Shown here piece after piece: positions 1-5,707 of a stretch of DNA of 7,246 bases; position 1 is the stretch's first letter, and every line of letters starts with the position of its first letter. The position numbers and the translations under genes are program-made. Source of the DNA: an uncultured Gammaproteobacteria bacterium. GTDB lineage: Bacteria > Pseudomonadota > Gammaproteobacteria > Pseudomonadales > UBA5518. Where the stretch lies: the NCBI GenBank assembly GCA_903921135.1, contig CAIXOY010000422.1:1-7246 (forward strand). The letters are read 5' to 3'. Below the pieces are notes generated by a model that saw only the letters and a list, made by a program, of their open reading frames with translations, was not told the DNA's origin and ran no database searches.

Positions 1-964
1 CCTTGAGTGCCGCGAGCAAGCCCGCGGGAATGCTCGCCGCCACGGCCTCGAGTACCTGATCCTCCAGAGGGCGATCACCCGGATCGCCCGGGTCCGCGTC
101 GCTGTTCTCTTCAGGGGATTCGGGCGGGGTTTCGGGCTCAGGCGGCTCCGGCGATTCCGCCGGCGGCTCTTCCAGAGAGAGCAGGCGCGTGGCGCGCGGG
201 ACCAGCACCAGCCGCGCCGCCAGATCGATATCGGGCCGCGCGACGGCATCGCGCCCGGCAAGCGCCGCAGAGGCACGCGCCACGCGGGAGGCGAGCAGCA
301 CGGCGCGCAGCGAATCCACGCCGAAGGCCATGGAAACGGCCGTCAGCGCCTGCAGTTCCGGCTCGGGTATCTGCACCAGGGGCAGACGCGCGCGGGCCTC
401 GAGGATGATTCCGGCATCCGCGCCGGGATCGTCGATGCCACGGATGCCCACGTTGCGCAGATCAAGGTGGAAGGCCAGACGATCCTGCAGCACCACGGAC
501 ACGGGGTCTTCGTCGTCCAGGCTCTCGTCCAGCGCGACCAGGCCGAAGACCGCGGGATAGCGCCCCGCCACGCCTTCGCGCTCGAGCAGCACCTCGCCGT
601 TGTCGAGTGCCGCCGCGATCTGCGCGACGGTGGAGCGCGAGGCGCGCTCGGCCATGGCCAGCACGGCAACGCCACCGTCGCATTCAGAGAGCAATCCGCG
701 CTCGGACAGCGGCCGCCCGGCACGCAGCGTCGCGGCCAGATCGAGGCCACCCAGCAGCCGTGCTTCCGTCACGTGCTGGGGGATCGGGCGCCAGGGCGTA
801 TCCGGGGAAAAGAGATCACGCAGGGAGGCGAGCCAGGTCTCACGCACAGGGCCCGGGCAGGCACGCAACACGATGCCGCCCAGCCAGTGCGGTGCCACCG
901 CGAACAGCGCGGCAGCCGTTTGCGCCTCCTGCCACGGCGAGGGCGGAGACGCGGGCGGGTTCAC
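1..964 (-). CDS. bchD: Magnesium chelatase subunit D (BchD), N-terminal part, cut by the left window edge
   Basis: This is the AAA+/von Willebrand-type subunit that forms the ATP-driven motor of magnesium chelatase with BchI. With BchH it inserts Mg2+ into protoporphyrin IX, the committed step of bacteriochlorophyll synthesis. The start is a GTG sharing four bases (GTGA) with the bchI stop; 321 codons lie in the window. Residues 10-260 are an AAA-like domain that parallels BchI: TEARLLGGLDL (about 66-76) matches BchI TEDRVIGALDL, and DRLAFHLDL (161-169) matches DRFGLSVEV. No Walker A P-loop is present and the Walker B acids are replaced near 97-106, as is usual for BchD. Residues 264-300 are a Pro/Glu-rich acidic linker, also typical. 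The C-terminal metal-binding vWA domain of the family (usual total roughly 550-650 residues) must lie beyond position 1. The assignment rests on bchI adjacency and this parallel architecture. Confidence 0.93.
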   Translation of the reverse strand, partial: MNPPASPPSPWQEAQTAAALFAVAPHWLGGIVLRACPGPVRETWLASLRDLFSPDTPWRPIPQHVTEARLLGGLDLAATLRAGRPLSERGLLSECDGGVAVLAMAERASRSTVAQIAAALDNGEVLLEREGVAGRYPAVFGLVALDESLDDEDPVSVVLQDRLAFHLDLRNVGIRGIDDPGADAGIILEARARLPLVQIPEPELQALTAVSMAFGVDSLRAVLLASRVARASAALAGRDAVARPDIDLAARLVLVPRATRLLSLEEPPAESPEPPEPETPPESPEENSDADPGDPGDRPLEDQVLEAVAASIPAGLLAALK

Positions 965-1980
965 GCCCCAAGCACCTCGGCGATGGCGCGCTCCACGCGT
1001 ACACCGGAACCGGATTCATCCAGCGGGTCGCGCCGCAGGCGGTGGCGCAGCACCGGTGGCGCCACGCGACGCAGCTGCACGGCCGTGACGAGCGACTCGC
1101 CTTCGAGGCTCGCCAATGCGCGTGCCGCACGGATCAGCGTGAGTTCGCCGCGCAGACCATCCGTGCCCAGACTCATGCAGAGTTTCGCCGCGAGTTCGAT
1201 CACCTCGACCGGCAGCTCCACCTGATCGAGGCGCTTGCGGGCGGCTTCGAGTTGGCGGCGCACCTGGCCGTCCTTGCGGCTCCACTGCTTCACGAAGGCT
1301 TCGCGGTCACGCTCGAAGAGATCGCGCTGCTGCACGATGCGCACGCGCGTCGCGAGATCGCCCGGCGTGCTCACCTCCACCGAGAGCCCGAAACGGTCGA
1401 GCAGCTGCGGCCGCAGCTCGCCCTCCTCCGGGTTGCCGCTGCCCACCAGCACGAAACGCGCAGGGTGGCGCACGCTCAACCCCTCGCGCTCGACCACGTT
1501 CTCGCCGGAGGCCGCCACATCGAGCAGGGCATCCACCAGATGGTCCTCGAGGAGGTTCACCTCGTCGATATAGAGAAACCCGCGGTGGGCGCGTGCGAGC
1601 AGGCCGGGCTCGAAGCCTTTCTCACCGCGGGTGAGGGCTTTCTCGAGATCCAGCGCGCCGATCACGCGGTCTTCCGTGGCGCCGAGCGGCAGATCCACCA
1701 CCGGCACGGGCACGCTGCGCACGGCGAGCTTCGCCTGCGCACGGCAGCTCTCGCAGAGCATGGCCTGCGGCACGTCCGGATCGCAGTTGTAGGGGCAACC
1801 CGCCACCACCTGCATTTTGGGCATGAGCGCCGCGAGCGCGCGGATCGCGGTGGACTTGCCGGTACCCCGGTCGCCAAAGACCAACACGCCGCCGATGGAG
1901 GGATCGACCGCTGCAATCAGCAGCGCGAGTTTCATTTCTTCCTGTCCGACGATCGCGGAAAACGGGAACTGAAGGGCCAT
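961..1980 (-). CDS. bchI: Magnesium chelatase ATPase subunit I (BchI)
   Basis: This AAA+ ATPase forms hexameric rings with BchD and powers Mg2+ insertion into protoporphyrin IX by BchH, in the cytoplasm. From the ATG at 1980 it is 339 residues, the normal length. Walker A is GDRGTGKST (36-44), Walker B is FLYIDEVN (135-142), sensor 1 is SGNPEEG (181-187), and the arginine finger lies in LLDRFG (R196). The family-typical cysteine set CPYNC...LCESC (C62, C66, C76, C79) is present. An in-frame GTG six bases upstream (1986) is possible. I prefer the ATG because the GAGAG ribosome site at 1990-1986 lies 5 bases from it and overlaps the GTG. It is the first gene of a bchI-bchD unit and is divergent from the hydrolase-crtD unit. 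No motif is missing and it looks functional. Confidence 0.98.
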   Translation of the reverse strand: MALQFPFSAIVGQEEMKLALLIAAVDPSIGGVLVFGDRGTGKSTAIRALAALMPKMQVVAGCPYNCDPDVPQAMLCESCRAQAKLAVRSVPVPVVDLPLGATEDRVIGALDLEKALTRGEKGFEPGLLARAHRGFLYIDEVNLLEDHLVDALLDVAASGENVVEREGLSVRHPARFVLVGSGNPEEGELRPQLLDRFGLSVEVSTPGDLATRVRIVQQRDLFERDREAFVKQWSRKDGQVRRQLEAARKRLDQVELPVEVIELAAKLCMSLGTDGLRGELTLIRAARALASLEGESLVTAVQLRRVAPPVLRHRLRRDPLDESGSGVRVERAIAEVLGA

Positions 1981-1985
1981 GGGCA

Positions 1986-1990
1986 CTCTC
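1986..1990 (-). promoter_or_regulatory. Ribosome binding site of bchI
   Basis: GAGAG on the minus strand lies 5 bases before the ATG at 1980. It overlaps the alternative GTG start at 1986, which argues for the ATG as the real start. Confidence 0.6.
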
Positions 1991-2020
1991 GGCGGATGTG
2001 TTCTGTGTGCGCAGGCCGGG

Positions 2021-2049
2021 ATTCAAACACAGGCGGGCACCCCGGCGAA
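2021..2049 (-). promoter_or_regulatory. Possible sigma-70-like promoter of bchI-bchD
   Basis: Read on the minus strand, TTCGCC (2049-2044) and TTGAAT (2026-2021) are 17 bases apart. The second hexamer is preceded by TGT, an extended -10 arrangement. Transcription would start near 2014, leaving a leader of about 34 bases before bchI. The match to consensus is weak (3 of 6 and 4 of 6), so position and spacing are the main support. No TGT-N12-ACA site for a PpsR/CrtJ-type repressor was found here. Confidence 0.25.
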
Positions 2050-2072
2050 ACGGCCCGCGTGCGATGCTTTCT

Positions 2073-2080
2073 GCTACGCT
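2073..2080 (+). promoter_or_regulatory. Possible -10 element for the hydrolase-crtD unit
   Basis: TACGCT at 2075-2080 lies one base after TG, giving an extended -10-like element about 28 bases before the preferred ATG of the hydrolase. I see no good -35 hexamer 16-18 bases upstream. A very similar string precedes the dioxygenase gene on the other strand (5671-5676). This is inference from motif and position. Confidence 0.28.
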
Positions 2081-2108
2081 CGGCCACGCCTTCATCCCGG
2101 TCGAACGC

Positions 2109-2990
2109 ATGGATTCCAGCAGCAGCCTGCCCGAATCGCTGGACGCAAAGCGCGCCGCGCTGCCCACGCGCGGGGCGGGCCACATGGCGTACTACAGCGA
2201 CACCTCGGGCAGCGGGCGTCCGCTCGTGCTCCTGCACAGCGTGAACGCCGCACCGAGTGCGCTGGAAATGAAGCCGCTGTTCGAACACTACCGGGGCACG
2301 CGGCCCGTTTATGCGCCCGAGTTGCCAGGCTTCGGCCACTCCGATCGCCCCGACATCGCCTACACGCCGCAACTCTACGCCGAGGTACTGGGCGATTTTC
2401 TGGAGCGGGTGGTAGGTGCGGGCGCCGATGTGGTGGCCCTGTCGCTGGGGGCAGAATTCGCGGCGCGTGTGGCGCTGGAGAGGCCCGTCATGGTGCGCAG
2501 TCTGGCGTTGATCTCCCCCACGGGCCTGAGCATCCGGCGGCCGCCGGGCGGTGCGCTTAGCGCCCGCATCCACCGTGTTCTGCGGCTTCCGCTGCTCGGC
2601 AGCGGGCTGTTCTCGCTGGTGCGCTCGCGCCGCAGCATCCGCTATTTCCTCGGGCTCGCTTTCGAGGGCGATACGCCCCCCGAGATGATCGAGCAGGCAT
2701 GGCGCACCGCGCGCTGCGAAGGTGCCAGCTACGCGCCTTTCTGCTTCCTGTCGGGGATACTGTTCACGCCGGATGCTTTCGAATCGCTCTACCTGAGGCT
2801 CGCGCAGCCTGCGCTGGTGATCCACGACCGCGACCCCAATGTGCGCTTCGACCGTCTGCCAGAACTGCTCGCCGCGCGCGGTAACTGGCAGGCGAGGCGC
2901 ATCGCTCCCACGCTTGGCCTGCCGCACTGGGAACAGACATCGGCAACGGTGAGCGCGCTGGAGGACTTCTGGGCGGGCCTTCCCGCATGA
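2109..2990 (+). CDS. Alpha/beta-fold hydrolase, substrate unknown, paired with crtD
   Basis: This is a cytoplasmic alpha/beta hydrolase of 293 residues from the ATG at 2109, with no signal peptide or clear membrane segment. The oxyanion region is LLHSVNAA (41-48), where Ser replaces the usual Gly of HG. PELPGFGHSDRP (70-81) is the strand-4 turn. The nucleophile elbow is ALSLG with S112. The likely acid is D240 or D242 in VIHDRDP, and the catalytic His is H273 in GLPHWEQ, so the triad looks intact. The frame is open back to 1998 with other ATGs (for example 2064), but the upstream residues look non-coding. Its start lies divergent from bchI and its stop is 7 bases from crtD. Phototroph clusters often carry BchO, an alpha/beta hydrolase thought to aid Mg chelatase. 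This protein lacks the HGTGA-type motif I associate with BchO, so I leave the symbol blank. An esterase or lipase-like role on a pigment intermediate is possible but unproven. Confidence 0.85.
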   Translation: MDSSSSLPESLDAKRAALPTRGAGHMAYYSDTSGSGRPLVLLHSVNAAPSALEMKPLFEHYRGTRPVYAPELPGFGHSDRPDIAYTPQLYAEVLGDFLERVVGAGADVVALSLGAEFAARVALERPVMVRSLALISPTGLSIRRPPGGALSARIHRVLRLPLLGSGLFSLVRSRRSIRYFLGLAFEGDTPPEMIEQAWRTARCEGASYAPFCFLSGILFTPDAFESLYLRLAQPALVIHDRDPNVRFDRLPELLAARGNWQARRIAPTLGLPHWEQTSATVSALEDFWAGLPA

Positions 2991-2993
2991 GGG
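2989..2993 (+). promoter_or_regulatory. Ribosome binding site of crtD overlapping the hydrolase stop codon
   Basis: GAGGG begins within the TGA stop of the hydrolase (2988-2990) and lies 4 bases before the crtD ATG at 2998. This placement fixes the crtD start and suggests translational coupling of the two genes. Confidence 0.65.
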
Positions 2994-2997
2994 CGCC

Positions 2998-4497
2998 ATG
3001 AGCTCGACGCGCGTTGTGGTGGTGGGGGCCGGTATCGGCGGGCTCTCTGCGGCGCTGTCGCTCGCCGCCGCAGGCTGCGAGGTCACGGTGGTGGAGCGTG
3101 CGGCAACGCCGGGCGGCAAGGCGCGCCACGTGCACGTCGGTGGCCGCGCGGTGGATGGCGGGCCCACCGTCTTCACGATGCGCTGGGTGTTCGAGGAATT
3201 GCTCGGCGGCGCAGGCTTCGACCTGCAGGCCGAATTGCCGCTCACCGAACTCGGGCTCCTGGCACGCCACGCTTGGGACGAAGGCGGCAGGCTCGATCTC
3301 TTCACCGACACCGAGCGGTCGGCTGAGGCGATCACCGATCTCTCGGGCGCGGCCGAGGCCGATCGCTTCCGCGCCTTCTGCCGGCGTTCTGCACGGGTTT
3401 ACGAATCGCTCGAGCGCCGCTTCATGGCAGCGCCCCGCCCTTCCCTGCCGGGGCTCATCTGGCGCTCGGGTGTGTCGGGTTTGCCAGGCCTGCTGGCCAC
3501 CAGCCCTTTCGTGAATCTGTGGAAGGCGCTGGGCGAGCACTTCCACGACCACCGCCTGCAGCAACTTTTCGGGCGCTACGCCACCTACTGCGGCTCATCG
3601 CCCTGGCTCTCGCCCTCCACGCTGATGCTGATCGCGCACGCGGAGAAGCTTGGCGTCTGGTCCGTGGCAGGTGGCATGCACGGACTCGCGCAGGTGCTGG
3701 AGCGCTGCGCGACAGCGCGCGGCGCACGCGTCATCTACGGGCACGCGGTGGAGCGCATCGAAAAACGCAATGGCCGGGCGAGTGCCGTGGCGCTGGACGA
3801 CGGCCGCGTGATCGAGGCCGATGCCATCATCTGGAACGGCGACACGCAGCCGCTCGCCGATGGGCGGCTGGGCGATGCCGTCCGCGGCGCCGTGCCCGCG
3901 CGCGCCCGCACGCAGCGCTCGCTCTCGGCGCTCACCTGGTGCATGGCGGCGCGGGCAGAAGGCTTTCCGCTCACGCGGCACACGGTGTTTTTCTCGCGTG
4001 ATTACGCCGCGGAGTTCGAGGACATCCTCGTACACCGTCGCCTGCCGCGCGGTCCCACTGTCTATGTCTGCGCGCAGGACCGCGGCGACGACGGCAGCGC
4101 ACCGGCAGGCGAGGAAGGGCTGCTGGTGCTGGTGAACGCGCCGGCGGACGGGGACGTGGGCCCACCCGATGCGGCCTCGCTGGAGGCCTGCACCGAAGCC
4201 ACCTTCGGTATGTTGGCGCGCTGCGGACTCAGGCTCTCCTCAGACCCCGCCGCCACGGTGCTCACCACACCCGCAGGTTTCGAGGCGCTCTTCCCCGGCT
4301 CGGGCGGCGGCCTGTATGGCAGCGCATCGCACGGCTGGCAAAGCAGTTTCACGCGGCCGGGTTCGCGCAGCCGCGTGCCGGGGCTTTATCTCGCGGGCGG
4401 CGGCGTGCATCCGGGGGCGGGCGTGCCGATGGTCTCGCTCTCGGGGCAACTGGCAGCACAAGCGCTGCTGCAGGATCGCGCCGCACGGCGCATCTGA
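2998..4497 (+). CDS. crtD: 1-hydroxycarotenoid 3,4-desaturase (CrtD, methoxyneurosporene/hydroxyneurosporene dehydrogenase)
   Basis: This FAD-dependent desaturase introduces the C-3,4 double bond into 1-hydroxy acyclic carotenoids (for example 1-hydroxyneurosporene or 1-hydroxylycopene) on the spheroidene/spirilloxanthin pathway. It is 499 residues, the usual length. The N-terminal dinucleotide-binding motif is VVVVGAGIGGLSAAL (6-20), with E33 placed to bind the FAD ribose. CrtD-like blocks include VDGGPTVFTMR (52-62), LFGRYATYCGSSP (190-202) and GVWSVAGGMHGLA (219-231); these separate it from CrtI phytoene desaturase. The C-terminal FAD signature of bacterial carotenoid desaturases is PGLYLAGGGVHPGAGVPM (461-478). 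It follows the hydrolase by 7 bases and probably shares its mRNA. No crtC or crtF neighbour is visible. It ends 4 bases from a convergent stop, with no room for a terminator. A related C-3,4 desaturation of another carotenoid cannot be excluded. Confidence 0.94.
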   Translation: MSSTRVVVVGAGIGGLSAALSLAAAGCEVTVVERAATPGGKARHVHVGGRAVDGGPTVFTMRWVFEELLGGAGFDLQAELPLTELGLLARHAWDEGGRLDLFTDTERSAEAITDLSGAAEADRFRAFCRRSARVYESLERRFMAAPRPSLPGLIWRSGVSGLPGLLATSPFVNLWKALGEHFHDHRLQQLFGRYATYCGSSPWLSPSTLMLIAHAEKLGVWSVAGGMHGLAQVLERCATARGARVIYGHAVERIEKRNGRASAVALDDGRVIEADAIIWNGDTQPLADGRLGDAVRGAVPARARTQRSLSALTWCMAARAEGFPLTRHTVFFSRDYAAEFEDILVHRRLPRGPTVYVCAQDRGDDGSAPAGEEGLLVLVNAPADGDVGPPDAASLEACTEATFGMLARCGLRLSSDPAATVLTTPAGFEALFPGSGGGLYGSASHGWQSSFTRPGSRSRVPGLYLAGGGVHPGAGVPMVSLSGQLAAQALLQDRAARRI

Positions 4498-4505
4498 GGC
4501 CTCAG
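4494..4505. repeat. 12-base perfect palindrome containing the stops of two convergent genes
   Basis: CTGAGGCCTCAG is its own reverse complement. It contains the TGA of crtD (plus strand) and the TGA of the dioxygenase (minus strand), with only GGCC between them. The fold available to RNA is at most a 4-base stem with a 4-base loop and no U-tract follows, so it is not a usual intrinsic terminator. Confidence 0.9.
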
Positions 4506-5635
4506 CCCGCAGGCGCACCCGCACCGTGGCAGTGCTTGAATCGCTTTCCGGAGCCGCAGGGGCAGCGCGCATTGCGGCCTGCCTCGTCACTCGTCACCGG
4601 TGGTGCCGGCGCCGCAGCCGGCACGGCACCCGGCCCGGCGAGGCGCGGCCCCGCGCCAGGCGGCAGCCCGATGAAATCGGCGTAGATCTCCCGCGAAACC
4701 GCCACATTCAGCACCCGCGCGGCGAAGGCTGCTTTCGCCAGCCCCGTGCGGTTTTCAAGCACCAGGGGTGGATCGAGATCCGGCAGGGCGCGCGCGGTGC
4801 TGGCCACCAGCCGCGCGTAATGCGGCCAGCCCGGCTGGTGGATGCCGAAGCGATGCCAGAGCGCGCGCCAGTCGCGGCAGAAATCGAGCATGGTCTGGCG
4901 GTAGAGCGCGATGGCAGACGGATCGTTCTCTGGCACCTTGTCGAAATCCGCGATCAGATCGCGCGTGAGGTATTCCACCTCGCCGGGTGCGAGCACCGGT
5001 TGCAGGTTGTAGCGTTCGGTCGCGATCTCCACCGTCCGCCCCGGCTCCCACGGCACGCGCATGGGCGCAAGCGGTGCGCCGGCGCGCACGGCGGCAAGCG
5101 AGCGCTCGACGGTGTGCCAGAAATGCGAAGAGCCCGTTGTGTCGATCACCAGATGCACCCGCGCACGCGTGCCACCGTTCACCACGCGGTGACGGCGCCA
5201 GGAATCGAAGATCCACGCTTCGCCCGCGCGCATGTTCACGCTCGCATCACCGCAGTGGAAGATCACTTCCGGGCTGGTGACGATGGGCACGTGGATGCGC
5301 ACGTGGTGATGCCAGTGGTAGTGGTAATCGACGTGGGCCTTCACCTCGCAGCCGGGTTCGAGCCGCATCAGACGCGAGCGGCCGAAGACTTCACCGAAGC
5401 TCGCGATCACCTGCTGCAGGTAGGGGCAGCGCGCGAGATGCGGCGTGGGGGTCATCTCGCCGCGGAAACCGTTGTTGTCGCCACCGCCCGCAGAAATCAA
5501 CGCGATTGCGGCGTTGCCCTCGGTGTTGTCGGGGTGATCCATCCACGGCTGCGCCTCGAACTGCGCGATCTCCTCTGCCATGCGTGCGGCGTCGAAGGCA
5601 TAAGGCAGGGGAATGAACTCGGCCTCGAGTCTCAT
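4502..5635 (-). CDS. Aspartyl/asparaginyl beta-hydroxylase-like 2-oxoglutarate/Fe(II) dioxygenase with C-terminal SEC-C motif
   Basis: This is a predicted cytoplasmic hydroxylase of 377 residues using 2-oxoglutarate, O2 and Fe(II); the substrate is unknown. Residues about 60-170 carry the AspH/LpxO-like fold. The ligands are H101 and D103 (HVD) and H149 in RRHRVVN. RIHVPI (113-118) matches the conserved R-x-H block, and R159 before HLVID is placed to bind 2-oxoglutarate. The loop at 101-115 contains seven histidines, which is unusual. Residues about 200-325 form a probably helical domain I do not recognise. A Gly/Pro/Ala linker (326-355) follows, then a SEC-C zinc motif, CPCGSGKRFKHCH (C358, C360, C369, H370). 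A 72-base gap separates it from the sulfotransferase upstream, with a possible promoter of its own. The ribosome site is weak (GGA, 7 bases from the ATG at 5635). Fold and ligands are visible; a role with the sulfotransferase and ligase is inferred. Confidence 0.85.
   Translation of the reverse strand: MRLEAEFIPLPYAFDAARMAEEIAQFEAQPWMDHPDNTEGNAAIALISAGGGDNNGFRGEMTPTPHLARCPYLQQVIASFGEVFGRSRLMRLEPGCEVKAHVDYHYHWHHHVRIHVPIVTSPEVIFHCGDASVNMRAGEAWIFDSWRRHRVVNGGTRARVHLVIDTTGSSHFWHTVERSLAAVRAGAPLAPMRVPWEPGRTVEIATERYNLQPVLAPGEVEYLTRDLIADFDKVPENDPSAIALYRQTMLDFCRDWRALWHRFGIHQPGWPHYARLVASTARALPDLDPPLVLENRTGLAKAAFAARVLNVAVSREIYADFIGLPPGAGPRLAGPGAVPAAAPAPPVTSDEAGRNARCPCGSGKRFKHCHGAGAPAG
4548..4565. repeat. 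Direct repeat copy 1 (18 bases) within a SEC-C coding region
   Basis: CCGGAGCCGCAGGGGCAG here is identical to 5745-5762. On the minus strand it encodes the CPCGSG core of the SEC-C motif in both proteins. Identity falls off right outside it at the DNA level, while the protein similarity continues. Confidence 0.85.
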
Positions 5636-5670
5636 GGCGTGATCCGGATGGGCATGGCGGGTGCGCGTCG

Positions 5671-5678
5671 AGCATAGC
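5671..5678 (-). promoter_or_regulatory. Possible -10 element for the dioxygenase gene
   Basis: On the minus strand GCTATGCT contains TATGCT at 5676-5671 (4 of 6 to consensus), about 35 bases before the ATG at 5635. The -35 region (TCCACC with 17-base spacing) is poor. It lies in the only non-coding gap of the minus-strand unit and would allow the dioxygenase to be expressed apart from the two upstream genes. Confidence 0.25.
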
Positions 5679-5707
5679 GGAGCCGGCCGCGCGGGTGGAG
5701 CGCAGGC

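Noticed and set aside
262..964. bchD as a degenerate pseudogene because Walker A is missing
   Set aside because: Loss of the P-loop is common in BchD. The frame is uninterrupted over 321 codons and the acidic Pro-rich linker is present as in intact members.
1997..2031. TGT...ACA-type palindrome for a PpsR/CrtJ repressor in the divergent region
   Set aside because: TGT and ACA triplets are present, but no pair has the 12-base spacing. The GTGTT/AACAC inverted pair (1998-2002, 2026-2030) has a 23-base gap and may be chance.
2015..2035. tRNA-like T-arm string (GGGATTCAAAC)
   Set aside because: The flanking bases do not form the T-stem, acceptor or anticodon arms of a tRNA on either strand.
607..2244. 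Long plus-strand open frame (545 codons) opposite bchI and bchD
   Set aside because: It is antisense to two clearly recognised genes. Its translation is rich in Arg, Ala and His with no domain, as expected from the opposite strand of GC-rich coding DNA.
1932..3335. Minus-strand open frame (467 codons) opposite the hydrolase and crtD start
   Set aside because: It is opposite two genes with conserved motifs and shows no recognisable domain of its own.
4169..5677. Long plus-strand open frame (502 codons) over the crtD end and the dioxygenase
   Set aside because: It overlaps crtD in another frame and runs antisense to the dioxygenase, whose motifs are intact. The composition is that of a shadow frame.
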